Of a stretch of DNA of 64,000 bases, positions 9,341 to 18,822 are shown one piece after another. This stretch comes from Agathobaculum sp. NTUH-O15-33 (lineage in GTDB: Bacteria > Bacillota > Clostridia > Oscillospirales > Butyricicoccaceae). The stretch's first letter is position 1. Every line of letters starts with the position of its first letter. The stretch covers positions 2,631,501-2,695,500 of the forward strand of contig NZ_CP136187.1 of NCBI RefSeq assembly GCF_033193315.1. The letters are read 5' to 3'. The position numbers were made by a program, and so were the translations under genes. The notes beneath the pieces are model-generated. The model made no database searches and was not told the origin of the DNA. It saw only the letters and a list, made by a program, of their open reading frames with translations.

Positions 9341-9919
9341 ATGTCCGGTACCAACCGCCGCGTGCAGTTCACCCGGAACGCCCTGCGCGGCGCCCTGCTT
9401 GAGCTGATCCGGCAAAAGCCCATCAAAAGCATCACAGTGACCGATCTGTGCTCCTGCGCCGATATCAACCGCAGCACCTTCTACCTGCATTATAAGGATG
9501 TATACGATCTTTTGGGCGAAATGGAAAACGATCTGCTCGCTCAAATGAGGGGCGCATTCCCGCCCGAAAACGAGCACGCCCTCGGCATGCTGCCGATGAT
9601 CCGCGTGGTGTACGAAAACCGCACGCTCTGTCTTGCCATTCAGGGCGAAAACGGCGATCCCCGCTTTGCCGAGCGGATTACCCGTCTGTCGCGCGAAGCG
9701 TTTGTTTCCCGTTGGCGGCAGACCATGCCCGCCCGCGAGGAGCACCAGATCCTGCTGATCTACTCCTTCGTCAGCGCCGGCGCGGCCGCCGTTTTGATGC
9801 AGTGGCTGCGGGACGACTGCCCCGAAAGTCCGGAAGAGGTGGCCGAGCTGCTCCGCCAGTTTGCGGAAAGCTGCTTTGCTTCCTTTGCGCCGGGTACGGC
9901 GGACAAGCCTAAAAACTAA
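9341..9919 (+). CDS. TetR/AcrR family transcriptional regulator
   Basis: The 192-residue protein has an N-terminal TetR helix-turn-helix: ALRGALLELIRQKPIKSITVTDLC followed by the recognition segment DINRSTFYLHYKDVYDLL, typical of the DhaS/YxaF-like branch. The C-terminal ligand domain is divergent. The open frame runs upstream to 9047 through the hydantoinase 3' end, but GGGAGG before the ATG at 9341 and the promoter at 9282 fix the start. The MATE exporter follows on the same strand 118 bp later and is the obvious candidate target. It may also act on the hydantoinase operon. Confidence 0.88.
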   Translation: MSGTNRRVQFTRNALRGALLELIRQKPIKSITVTDLCSCADINRSTFYLHYKDVYDLLGEMENDLLAQMRGAFPPENEHALGMLPMIRVVYENRTLCLAIQGENGDPRFAERITRLSREAFVSRWRQTMPAREEHQILLIYSFVSAGAAAVLMQWLRDDCPESPEEVAELLRQFAESCFASFAPGTADKPKN

Positions 9920-10037
9920 ATCAACATCGCTGCGCTTTGCCGCCGGGTAGAGCGTGAAAAACAGCGTTCGGCCCCGCACCGACAGGCCATAGAAGGTGCG
10001 GATTTGCCGGGCGCTTTTTAATGGAGGAAATCACCAA

Positions 10038-11352
10038 ATGCAAACGCAAAACCTAAACCGGGAATTCGGCCGGTACGTCACCCTGAACATCTTCGGCATG
10101 ATCGGCCTTTCATGCTATATTCTGGCCGATACGTTTTTTATCGCCCGCGGCACGGGCGCGAACGGACTGGCCGCGCTGAACATCGCCATACCAGCCTACA
10201 GCGTGATGCACGGAACCGGGCTGATGATCGGTGTGGGCGGCGCGACGCGCTACTCCGTCTGCCGCGCGCAGGGCGATGGGGCGGCGGCAGACCGCACCTT
10301 CACCCACGCCGTTTTGCTCGCGCTGCTTGTCAGCGCGGTATTTCTCGCCCTCGGCGCGTTTTTTTTCCGCTCCGCTCGCCCGCCTGCTCGGCGCGAATGA
10401 CGCGATCTTTGCTATGACGCGCACCTACTTGCAAACCCTTTTGTGCTTCGGCCCATTTTTTGTGTTGAACAACGTGTGCGTCGCCTTTGTGCGCAACGAC
10501 GGCGCGCCCGGCTTGGCAATGTTCGGCATGCTCTTTGGCAGCTTCGCCAACATTGTACTAGATTATTTGTTTATTTTCCCCTGCGGGCTTGGCATTTTCG
10601 GCGCGGCCCTCGCGACCGGCGCTTCGCCCATTTTGAGCATGCTGGTGCTTTCCCGCCATTTCAAAACCCCGGCGCGCGGGTTTCATTTCCGCAAAACGCC
10701 GGTTCGCCCCAGACTGTTCGGCGCGATCTGCGCACCCGGCCTTTCCTCTCTGGTGGGCGAGCTGTCCACCGGCTTTGTGCTGCTGCTGTTCAACATTGTC
10801 ATCCTGCGGCTGGCGGGCAATATGGGCGTGGCGGCGTACGGCATCGTCGCCAACCTGTCCATCGTTGCCATCTCCATTTTCACCGGCATCGCGCAGGGCA
10901 CGCAGCCGCTGCTCTCCGGCTGCTACGGACGCGGCGAGCAGGCTTCGCTCGGCTTGCTGGTGCGGCGCGCGGCCGTTCTGGCGCTTCTTATCGCCTCCGC
11001 GCTTTACGCGGTCGTGTTCCTGTTCGCCGGGCCGCTTGCCGCAGCCTTTAACAGCGAAGGCTCCGCCGCCCTTACCGCGCTTGCCGTGCCCGGCCTGCGC
11101 ATTTACTTCGGCGGGCTTTGGTTCTGCGGCGTCAATATCATCGCGGCGGCGTTTTTCAGCGCGGTCGGCAGGCCTGTATGGGGCTTTCTGCTCTCGCTGA
11201 TGCGCGGGCTGATCGTTATCGTTCCCGTGCTGCTCACCCTGTCCTATCTGTTTGGTATGACCGGCGTGTGGGCGGTCTCTCCCGTGATGGAAGGCGTCAC
11301 GCTGCTATTCACGCTCAGCCTGCTTGCGGCGTATTTCCGCAAAGCCGCATAA
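10038..11352 (+). CDS. MATE family multidrug/Na+ antiporter (frameshifted)
   Basis: Two overlapping frames encode one MATE transporter. The first gives the N-terminal helices (LNIFGMIGLSCYILADTFFI), the second the rest from LARLLGANDAIF to the stop at 11352. They meet in a run of eight Ts at 10359-10366; seven Ts would restore a 437-residue, 12-helix protein. The family exports cationic drugs using Na+ or H+ gradients. GGAGG stands ten bases before the ATG at 10038. The homopolymer position argues for sequence error, though slippage-type phase variation is formally possible. Confidence 0.85.
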
Positions 11353-11354
11353 CG

Positions 11355-11394
11355 AAAAAAAGCTGCCGCAGACAAAGTCTGCGGCAGCTTTTTT
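11355..11394. terminator. Bidirectional terminator between MATE gene and murD
   Basis: A 12-bp GC-rich stem with an AAA loop is flanked by an A-run on the left and a T-run on the right. It can end transcription of the two convergent genes in both directions. Confidence 0.9.
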
Positions 11395-11402
11395 CTATGC
11401 TT

Positions 11403-12764
11403 TTATAGTGCGTTTACCAGCGCCTTGAACAGGTTGCCGCGCTCCATAAAGTTTTTGAAGCGGTCAAACGAGGCGCTTGCCGGGCTCATCATGACCACGT
11501 CGCCCGGCTCCGCCACGGCGGATGCCTCGCGCACGGCGGTCTCCAGATCTTCCACTTCGATCACCGGCGGCTTTTCGCCCTCGGCATTCCGTACGCAATC
11601 GCGTATCTTGGGCCCGGTCGCGCCGGTGACGAACAGCGTTTTCACATGGCGGCAGATCGGCTCGCCCAGCACGTCGTACGGAATGTTCTTATCATATCCG
11701 CCCGCGATGAGGATTACCTTTTGCTGAAACGAAGCGAGACCCGCGATCGTACGCGTCGGGCTGGAAGCGATAGAATCGTTATAATACTTGACCCCGTCCT
11801 TCTCCCGTACAAACTCGATGCGGTGCTCCACCCCGCCGAAGGTAGCGGCCACGGCGCGGATATCCTCGTCCGTGCACCAGCCCTGAACGATCGCGGCGGC
11901 CATCATCATGTTGTAAACGTTGTGCGCGCCGGGGATGCGGATATCGCCCGCCGCCATCAGTTCGCGCGACACGCCGTTTTCCGCGATATAGATGGTGTCG
12001 TTTTTCAGATATACGCCGTTGGCCAGCTCGCTCTCCTTGCTGGTGCAAAAAAGGTTGCCGGACGCGTGCAGCGAACGCGTGACCTTGTCGTCCAAATTAA
12101 GGATCAGCCGGTCACCCGGCTTTTGGTTGCGATAGATCGCGGTCTTTGCCTCGACATACTCCTCGAAATCCTTATGGTAATCGAGGTGGTTCGGCGTCAG
12201 GTTGGTGATCGCCGCGACCGACGGGCTGTACTTCATGTGCATCAGCTGGAAGGAAGAAAGCTCGACCACGGCGAGATCCTCCGGCCCCATCTCATTGACG
12301 CGCGGCAGCAGCGGCCGGCCAATATTGCCGCCCAGATGCACGGTTTTGCCCGCGTGCCGCAGCATTTCGCAAACCAGCGTGGTCGTGGTGGTTTTGCCGT
12401 CCGACCCGGTGATGCCGATGATCGGACACGGGCACACCGCGAAGAAAAGCTCCATTTCGCTGGTGACGGTGCTGCCGTTTTCACGCGCCTTTTCCAGAAA
12501 GCGCGGGTGCAGGCCGGGCGTGCGGAAGATCACATCCTCCGTCAGCGCGTCCAGATAATGCTCCCCCAGCACAAAATCCACGCCCAGCGTCGCCAGCGTG
12601 GCGTATTGATCGCCCAGATCCTCGGGCGTTTTTTTGTCGTGCACGGTCACCTTGATACCGGCTGCGCGCAGCATACTGATGAGCGGCATATTGCTGACCC
12701 CGGCGCCGATCACGCCGACCGTTTTATCCAGCAAGCCGCCAAAATATTGTTCCAAAGCTGTCAT
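11403..12764 (-). CDS. murD: UDP-N-acetylmuramoyl-L-alanine--D-glutamate ligase
   Basis: This 453-residue Mur ligase adds D-glutamate to UDP-MurNAc-L-Ala in cytoplasmic peptidoglycan synthesis. It has an N-terminal Rossmann-like domain (VGVIGAGVSN), the ATP loop GSDGKTTTT (residues 120-128), the central-domain NLTPNHLDYH block, and the C-terminal ligase domain with LIAGGYDKNIPYD and MMSPASASFDRFKNF, which is diagnostic for MurD. It stands alone instead of in a dcw cluster, divergent from rnpB. A 384-residue frame on the opposite strand is only its shadow. Confidence 0.96.
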   Translation of the reverse strand: MTALEQYFGGLLDKTVGVIGAGVSNMPLISMLRAAGIKVTVHDKKTPEDLGDQYATLATLGVDFVLGEHYLDALTEDVIFRTPGLHPRFLEKARENGSTVTSEMELFFAVCPCPIIGITGSDGKTTTTTLVCEMLRHAGKTVHLGGNIGRPLLPRVNEMGPEDLAVVELSSFQLMHMKYSPSVAAITNLTPNHLDYHKDFEEYVEAKTAIYRNQKPGDRLILNLDDKVTRSLHASGNLFCTSKESELANGVYLKNDTIYIAENGVSRELMAAGDIRIPGAHNVYNMMMAAAIVQGWCTDEDIRAVAATFGGVEHRIEFVREKDGVKYYNDSIASSPTRTIAGLASFQQKVILIAGGYDKNIPYDVLGEPICRHVKTLFVTGATGPKIRDCVRNAEGEKPPVIEVEDLETAVREASAVAEPGDVVMMSPASASFDRFKNFMERGNLFKALVNAL

Positions 12765-12834
12765 GTTATGTGCATTCGCCCCTTTTCACATATCCTATAG
12801 TGTACACGATTTTGCATTATATTGCAAGTACGGT

Positions 12835-12863
12835 TTGACGCTTTCCTTTTTTTGCGGTATACT
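12835..12863 (+). promoter_or_regulatory. rnpB promoter
   Basis: TTGACG (12835-12840) and TATACT (12858-12863) are separated by 17 bp and stand seven bases before the RNase P RNA 5' end. Confidence 0.85.
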
Positions 12864-12870
12864 AAGGAGC

Positions 12871-13201
12871 GTGAGTGATGCAAATGGTCGCGCAGCATAC
12901 GCTGTGAGGAAAGTCCGGGCTGCACAGGGCAAGGATAACGGATAACGTCCGCCGAGGGTGACCTTAGGAATAGTGCAACAGAGATATACCGCCTCTTTTA
13001 TAAGGGGTAAGGGTGGAAAGGCGAGGTAAGAGCTCACCGCGCCCCGTGGTAACACGGGGGGCCTGTAAACTCTATCCGCAGCAACGTCGACCGGGGCTAT
13101 GATCGGCCCGATCGTCCCAACTGACGGCTTGAGGCGTGCGGTAACGCGCGTCCCAGATAGATGATCATTGAATACAGAACCCGGCTTATAGCATCACTCA
13201 C
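12871..13201 (+). ncRNA. rnpB: RNase P RNA component, bacterial class A-like
   Basis: The RNA begins GTGAGTGATGC and ends GCATCACTCAC, which pair as the closing helix P1. Conserved core elements are present: GAGGAAAGTCCGGGCT near the 5' end (CR-I/P4 region) and ACAGAACCCGGCTTA near the 3' end. Length of about 331 nt is normal. It processes tRNA 5' ends as the catalytic subunit of RNase P. A strong promoter sits immediately upstream and a terminator hairpin immediately downstream, so it is an independent transcript. Short open frames across it are spurious. Confidence 0.96.
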
Positions 13202-13210
13202 ACCATGCAA

Positions 13211-13256
13211 ATAAGCGCGCGAACCGTTCCCAATAGGTACGGATCGCGCTTTTCTT
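13211..13256 (+). terminator. rnpB terminator
   Basis: An imperfect stem (AAGCGCG and CGAACCGT pairing with ACGG and ATCGCGCTT) is followed by TTTTCTTTT. Confidence 0.7.
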
Positions 13257-13306
13257 TTATCCTTATTTGTGTTACACTGAGAAAAACAGCGGAAGAGGAT
13301 AACCCT

Positions 13307-14590
13307 ATGCTGCAATATAACATCAGCTTTATCGACAACAAAGCCATTATCGGCATCCTGCGCCGCACCTGCAACCACGTGGACAAGCGCCTGATGGATC
13401 ACGGCATCCGCGTGGCCTATATCGTCTCCCGCCTGCTGCGCGACATGCCCGGCTGGGACGCCGCGATGCAGCGCGACGTCTGCACGCTTGCCATCCTGCA
13501 CGATGTGGGCGCTTACAAAACCGCCGAGATCGACCGCATGCTGAAATTTGAAAGCAACAACATTTGGGAGCATTCGGTGTACGGCTATTTGTTCGTCAAA
13601 TACTTTTCCCCGCTGCGGGAATACGCGCAGGCCATTCTATTTCATCATGCGCCGTGGCGGATGCTGCAAGGCGCGGCCGACGTCAGCGAGCAAAACAAGC
13701 AGATCGCGCAGCTGCTCTCGATCGCCGACCGGGTGGACGTATGTCTGAACGCCGAGTATTGCCCGTATGCGGAATTGGTTTCGCTGCTCCAAAAGGAGCG
13801 CGGCACACGCTTTGCGCCCGCCCTCGTCGACCGGGTGCTGGAACACGACTTTACCGCCGTTTCCGCCGAACAGGCGGAAAGCGATCCGGTGTTTGCGCGC
13901 ATGCTGTACGGCACGCCGTTTTCCGAAGCGGATATCCGGGAATATTTGACCATGATCATCTTTAGCATCGATTTTCGCAGCCGCCACACGGTCACCCACG
14001 CGATGACCACCACGAGCATCTCCAGCGAACTGGCCTTCTTTATGGGGCTTGACTCCGCCGCGCGCAGCGATATCGTTTGCGGCGCGCTGCTGCACGATCT
14101 GGGCAAGATCGGCGTACCGGTCGAAATATTGGAATACCCCGGCAAGCTCAGCCCGCAGGCCATGTCCGTGATGCGGTCCCATGTCGATATCACGGAGGAG
14201 ATCTTTGACGGCTCCATTCCCCCGCCGATCCAGCGCATCGCCCTTCGTCACCATGAGAAGCTAAACGGCGCAGGCTATCCCCGCGGCCTAACAGGCGGCG
14301 AGCTGACCCTCGGCGAGCGCATCGTCGCCGTGGCCGACATCGTGAGCGCCTTGGCCGGTACGCGCAGCTACAAAGAAGCCTACGGCAAGGAACGCATCGT
14401 CCGCATCATCACCCAAATGAAAAGCGACGGGCTGATCGACCCCGACATCGTCGATTGTATGAACCTGCATTACGACGAGATCATGCGCGCGACGCAGGAC
14501 CGCTGCCTGCCTATTCTGGATATCTATCAAGCGCTGCAAGAGGAGTACATCACCCTGTTCACGCGCTATAATACCAAAGAACCGCAATAG
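13307..14590 (+). CDS. Tandem HD-domain protein with C-terminal HD-GYP domain
   Basis: The 427-residue protein has two metal-dependent phosphohydrolase modules. The N-terminal one keeps His-Asp in LAILHDVGAYK (residues 65-66) and a later FHHAPW. The C-terminal one has HDLGKIGVP (His263-Asp264) and HHEKLNGAGYPRGL (315-328), matching HD-GYP c-di-GMP phosphodiesterases, with Leu-Asn in place of the usual Trp-Asp before GAGYP. There is no receiver or membrane segment, so the input signal is unclear. The open frame extends upstream into the rnpB terminator; the ATG at 13307 after GGAAGAGGAT is the natural start. Confidence 0.85.
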   Translation: MLQYNISFIDNKAIIGILRRTCNHVDKRLMDHGIRVAYIVSRLLRDMPGWDAAMQRDVCTLAILHDVGAYKTAEIDRMLKFESNNIWEHSVYGYLFVKYFSPLREYAQAILFHHAPWRMLQGAADVSEQNKQIAQLLSIADRVDVCLNAEYCPYAELVSLLQKERGTRFAPALVDRVLEHDFTAVSAEQAESDPVFARMLYGTPFSEADIREYLTMIIFSIDFRSRHTVTHAMTTTSISSELAFFMGLDSAARSDIVCGALLHDLGKIGVPVEILEYPGKLSPQAMSVMRSHVDITEEIFDGSIPPPIQRIALRHHEKLNGAGYPRGLTGGELTLGERIVAVADIVSALAGTRSYKEAYGKERIVRIITQMKSDGLIDPDIVDCMNLHYDEIMRATQDRCLPILDIYQALQEEYITLFTRYNTKEPQ

Positions 14591-14667
14591 ACCAAAAAGC
14601 CACGCACATGTCGCGGCAAAATCCTATTTTATACGCGCTGCGGCGCGAGGGGTTCCTTGACACACTG

Positions 14668-14700
14668 AAGCGCCCGGACAATACTGTCCGGGCGCTTTTC
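14668..14700. terminator. Bidirectional terminator
   Basis: A 12-bp perfect stem (AAGCGCCCGGAC with its complement) ends in TTTT and separates the convergent HD-GYP and ABC-permease genes. Confidence 0.85.
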
Positions 14701-14707
14701 TGTTTTC

Positions 14708-15355
14708 TTATAGCTCGGTCTTTTGATAAACCTTTACTGCTAACGCATAGCAGATCAGATAAACGATCAGGCCAACGGCCGTCAGCGCGACCGCGTATGA
14801 GCACAGCGTGGCGCCGCTGAGCGATTCCAGCCAGCTCAAGTCAGGCATGGGCACGCCCACCTTCTTTACCAGAAACACAAAGAGGATGGGCACCCAGACA
14901 CAGGCGATCATCACATACCGCGCCTTTTCAATGCCCCACTTGACGGTAGCCACCAAAATAACGCCCATCAGGATCAGCGACATCGCCTCGCAAAGGATCA
15001 GGCCCGCAAGATTGCTGATCAAGTCCTCTTCCGGATGCAACACGTTATACACCGCCGCCAGCACCGTGCTGATTGCCAGCATAGCGAGACTGGAGGACAG
15101 ACTCAGTACGAATTTACTGCCCACCACGTCGCGCCGCAGGATCGGCATGGACAGGCTCAGCCGATCCCAGCCGTAGGCCTTATCGACCGAGCAGAGCGTG
15201 ATCGGCGTCATGATGCTGAGCATCACGATGATCATGGAAAAAAAGGATGGTCCGCTTATAAACAAACCGGTCAGCGCAAAAACCGCAAGGACGAACAGCA
15301 GTGACTTGAGCGACTGTTTAAAGCTCATCCAGTCGGCATACAGCATCGCTTTCAT
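14708..15355 (-). CDS. ABC-2 type membrane permease
   Basis: This 215-residue protein has about six hydrophobic segments and a soluble N-terminus (MKAMLYADWMSFKQSLKSLL), the pattern of small ABC-2 permeases in YtrA-regulated operons. Its ATG overlaps the stop of the upstream ATPase by one base (TGATG), indicating translational coupling. With that ATPase it would form an exporter or stress-response transporter at the membrane. The substrate is unknown; related systems respond to cell-wall antibiotics. Confidence 0.82.
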   Translation of the reverse strand: MKAMLYADWMSFKQSLKSLLFVLAVFALTGLFISGPSFFSMIIVMLSIMTPITLCSVDKAYGWDRLSLSMPILRRDVVGSKFVLSLSSSLAMLAISTVLAAVYNVLHPEEDLISNLAGLILCEAMSLILMGVILVATVKWGIEKARYVMIACVWVPILFVFLVKKVGVPMPDLSWLESLSGATLCSYAVALTAVGLIVYLICYALAVKVYQKTEL

Positions 15356-16203
15356 CAGAAAGTCTCCCCTCTTGTTAAAAACAGCATGATTTGTTCGATA
15401 TTGACCGTTTCCACCGGCCAGTTCGCGGGCACCTGACCGCGCCGCACCAGCGCCTCGCAGCCGAACGCGCCCGCGCGCTTTGCACGCACCGCCTCCGGCG
15501 ACAGCGCGGCCATTTGATCGGCGGTGCAGCGCAGCACGCCGTAGGTATCCAGCAGCTCGTCGCGCGGCTCAGACAGTGCGATCTGCCCATTGTGTATAAA
15601 GGTGATGAAATCGGCTATTTTGTCCAGATCGCTTGTGATGTGGCTGGACAGCAGAATCGCGTGCCGTTCATCCTGCATAAAATCGTAAAACACATCGAGC
15701 ACCTCGTCGCGCACGATCGGATCAAGGCCGCTGGTCGGTTCGTCCATGATCAGCAATTCAGCGTCGTGCGACAGCGCGGACGCGATCGCCACCTTCATCC
15801 GCATTCCCTTGGAGTAATCCTTGATCGGCTTCTTTTCATCGATATGAAAGCGCTTCATAAAGCCGAAGAACTGATCCGAATGCCAGTTTTGGTAAGCCTT
15901 GCCCAGCAGCGTATCGACATGGCAGGCGTTGAGCGTGTTTAAGAAGCTGCCATCCTCCAAAACAACGCCGATGCGTTCCTTAAACGCCCTCTCGTCCTTT
16001 CGGTTGTCCAGCCCAAGCACGCGGATATCGCCGCTGTCCGGGCGAATCAGGTTCAGGATCGCCTTGATCGTGGTGGTCTTGCCCGCGCCGTTTTCCCCGA
16101 TGAACCCCATCACGCTGCCGCGTGGCAGCGTAAAGCCGACGTCTTGCAGCGCGAACCCCGCGTACTGCTTGCACAGGCCCGTTATCTCCAATGCGTTTTC
16201 CAT
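15355..16203 (-). CDS. ABC transporter ATP-binding protein
   Basis: The 282-residue ATPase has Walker A GENGAGKTT (residues 36-44), a YSKGMRMKV signature, Walker B LLIMDEPTSGLD and the switch His in ILLSSHITSD. The organisation fits export-type ABC subunits that pair with ABC-2 permeases. It overlaps the GntR gene upstream (TAATG) and the permease downstream (TGATG), so the three genes form a tightly coupled operon. Confidence 0.93.
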   Translation of the reverse strand: MENALEITGLCKQYAGFALQDVGFTLPRGSVMGFIGENGAGKTTTIKAILNLIRPDSGDIRVLGLDNRKDERAFKERIGVVLEDGSFLNTLNACHVDTLLGKAYQNWHSDQFFGFMKRFHIDEKKPIKDYSKGMRMKVAIASALSHDAELLIMDEPTSGLDPIVRDEVLDVFYDFMQDERHAILLSSHITSDLDKIADFITFIHNGQIALSEPRDELLDTYGVLRCTADQMAALSPEAVRAKRAGAFGCEALVRRGQVPANWPVETVNIEQIMLFLTRGETF

Positions 16204-16580
16204 TATGTTTCCTCCTCGAACAGAGTCTTGGCAATATCCAAAAATTCATTTTCAGGCAGCTGCCCAATCCGTGCGGCCTGCACCGCGTTCGACAAATGTT
16301 CCTCCACCACGCGCAGCTGTTCTTCGCGCAGCCGTTCGGTACTGCACGAGGCGACAAAGCTGCCGCGCCCGGTCTGCGTTACGATAAATCCGTTTCGCTC
16401 CAGTTCCTCATAGGCCCGCTTGGTCGTAATCACACTGATACGCAGTTCCTTTGCCAGCAGGCGCATGGAAGGCAGCGCTTCTCCCGCACGCAGTTCGCCC
16501 GATACGATCTTGGTCTTGATCTGTCGGAAAATCTGTTCATAGATCGGTGCGCCGTCCATATTCGACAGGATGATCTCCAT
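16203..16580 (-). CDS. GntR family regulator, YtrA subfamily
   Basis: The 125-residue protein has an N-terminal winged helix (PIYEQIFRQIKTKIVSGELR, LPSMRLLAKELRISVITTKRAYEEL, FIVTQTGRGSFVA) and only a short helical C-terminus, the YtrA layout. Members repress their own ABC operon and are induced by envelope-active compounds. The start at 16580 follows GGAAGGGAGAACACC; 13 further upstream codons cover the operator and are unlikely to be used. The ATPase gene begins within its stop codon. Confidence 0.9.
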   Translation of the reverse strand: MEIILSNMDGAPIYEQIFRQIKTKIVSGELRAGEALPSMRLLAKELRISVITTKRAYEELERNGFIVTQTGRGSFVASCSTERLREEQLRVVEEHLSNAVQAARIGQLPENEFLDIAKTLFEEET

Positions 16581-16600
16581 GGTGTTCTCCCTTCCATATC

Positions 16601-16638
16601 GTATATACTCATTATACACAATATATTCACCCTGTCAA
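16601..16638 (-). promoter_or_regulatory. Promoter and probable GntR operator of the ABC operon
   Basis: On the minus strand TTGACA (16638-16633) and TATAAT (16616-16611) are 16 bp apart. GTATATAC, a palindrome like YtrA-type operators, lies at 16601-16608 just downstream of the -10, where repressor binding would block initiation. Confidence 0.7.
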
Positions 16639-16663
16639 TAGCCTTAAGAAAGAAAACATAAAA

Positions 16664-16706
16664 AAAACCGCCCAAGCAGGATTGCTCCCGCGAGGGCGAT
16701 TTTTTC
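16664..16706 (-). terminator. Terminator after histidine kinase gene
   Basis: A CGCCC/GGGCG stem with an extended loop is followed by a T8 run on the minus strand, 12 bp after the kinase stop. Confidence 0.7.
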
Positions 16707-16717
16707 ACAAAGGCGCG

Positions 16718-18821
16718 TCAGGTATTGCCGACAGGTTCGATTCCATAAAGCGGGAACGTGATGGTGACCTTGAACAGGTCGCCGTCCACATCCACCTTGA
16801 GCGAACCGCCGCAGGCAGTCACATAGCTTTTGGCGATCGCCAGACCAAGACCGGAGCCCTCGGTCGTGCGGGCCGCGTCGCCGCGCACGAAGCGCTCGGT
16901 GATCTCCTCGCTGTCAAACTCCATGGCGTAGTTGGCAATGTTTTTAATCTCGATCAGCGCGTCGCGCTCGCGCTGCGCCACGGTGATGAACACGCGCGTG
17001 CCGTGCATCGCATATTTCACGCAGTTGCCCAGCAGGTTTTCCAGCACGCGGGAAAGCTTTTTGCCGTCCGCCAGAACCGGTACCTCGCACTCGGGCATGG
17101 TCACCTTCATGACAAGCGCGCCGTCCGCGATCGCGTGCTCCTGCTCGGCCAGCGCCTGCCGCACGAGCGTGCACACATCGAGCTTTTCCGAAGCGATGGT
17201 TTCCGCGCCGGACTGCACCTTGGAGATATCAAACAGATCGCTCGTCAAATTTTTCAGCCGGTTTGATTTCTGGTAAATGATCTTCGCGTAATCATTCGCT
17301 TCCTCCGGGCTGAGATGCTCCTTACAAAGCAAGTCGGAATAGTTGATGATACTGGTCAGCGGCGTTTTCAAATCGTGCGATACATTGGTGATCAGCTCGG
17401 ACTTCATGCGCTCGGCCTTGATCTCGTTTTGCAGCGCGGCCTGCAAGCCGTCGCCCACGGAGTTGATATCATCCGCCATGGCGGCGAACACACCCGCCGG
17501 CGCGTCGGTCACCTTATAGGACAGTTCGCCCGCACGCAGGCGCTTGAGACCCTCCACGATTTTATCGAACCCCGCGACGCGGTTTACAAGGAACACCGCC
17601 GCCACGCCAAACCAGACTACGCCGAGCACAAACGCCAGCGCGCCGTCGCCATAGTCCATCGAGAAGCCGAAGATCATGGCGAGTATGGCAAGCACGGCCG
17701 TATAGCCGAAGAAGATCAGCGCCACATTGCGCGTTTTATAGTTTTTGGAAAGACCGTTCCACAGCGTATCCTTGCCGTAGCCCAGCGCGTGCCAAGCCTT
17801 TTTTACACATACGGATAAACCAGAACCACAGCTTTTTAACGACTTTCCAGCACCACTTACAGGCGCGCAGGATGAACGAGCGGGCAACGAAGCTGCGGTT
17901 TTTTAAATTGCGGACAAGGGATAGGATCAGCTCCATCACCATGGCGAACGAACACACGAGCAGCAGCGTGAGCAGTTGGAAAATGACCGCGACGCCCGAG
18001 CCGTTACCATAGCTCAGTTCTTCGATCGCAACAAAGGACAGCGCAATGCTAAGCCCCACGATACCCGCGATCAGCGCAAGGTTGAGTTCAACGAACAGGC
18101 GGTCGATCAGCACCAAATGCACCGCCTCGTCCTCCGGCTTGCGGCCGGTGACAAAGAGCAGGTAAAGGAAGGATACTATCGCAACCGCAAACAGCATCAG
18201 CACGCGCCGCAAGGCGCCTTCAAAGGTCTGTTTGCCCTCCTGCCAGCGCTGGTACAAGGGGGAAACTTGCTGCTCGGTCATGCGGAGCATGATGCAGTCG
18301 CCCGGTTGCAGAATATCCCTTGCATTCTCCACGGTCTGGTTGTGCGCCGCATTATCAAAGGCATAATTATAATCCGGGTTCCAGCGTTCCAGCACGCCGT
18401 TATACCAAAGCCGCACATTGGTGTACACTTCATCCGGGCGGATTACCACATAATAGGCGGAGTTTTCCACCTCTTCCTGCGTCAGATCGGCATTTTTAAT
18501 CACAGTCCCGCCCAGCTTCGCGTAATAATCACCCGCAAAGTTATCTTTCAGCTGGCGCATATCCCGATCCGACTCCCCTCCGCCGCGTAGCATCCGGTCT
18601 AAAATGCCGGACGCACTGCTGAAAGGGTTGTTCAGGATATAGGATTCATTAAAGTCCGCTTCAAAGGTATAGACGCCTACTTCGCCGTCCTGTCCGTTTC
18701 TTTGTTGTTCCAGAAACCATTCCAGCGTTTTGCCTCCGGTCATGGTGGCTAAACCGACGCACACCAGACAAAGAATAAAGGCGACCGCCTTGAGGATAGG
18801 CGACCTTGTTACTTTTTTCAT
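16718..18821 (-). CDS. Sensor histidine kinase (frameshifted)
   Basis: Two frames join at an A6 run (17799-17804). Five As would give one 700-residue kinase. The first part has an N-terminal membrane anchor, a roughly 190-residue extracellular region and further membrane helices. The second adds two more helices, a HAMP-like linker, the dimerisation/phosphoacceptor motif TNVSHDLKTPLTSIINY, and the ATPase core with an N-box (LLGNCVKYA) and GSGLGLAI. It follows the response regulator after one base, so they form an operon. The stimulus is unknown; the large extracellular part suggests envelope sensing. Confidence 0.87.
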
Positions 18822-18822
18822 C

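Noticed and set aside
11646..12800. 384-residue open frame on the plus strand
   Set aside because: It is antisense to the whole of murD, has low-complexity Arg/His/Asp composition and no recognisable domain; a shadow of GC-rich coding.
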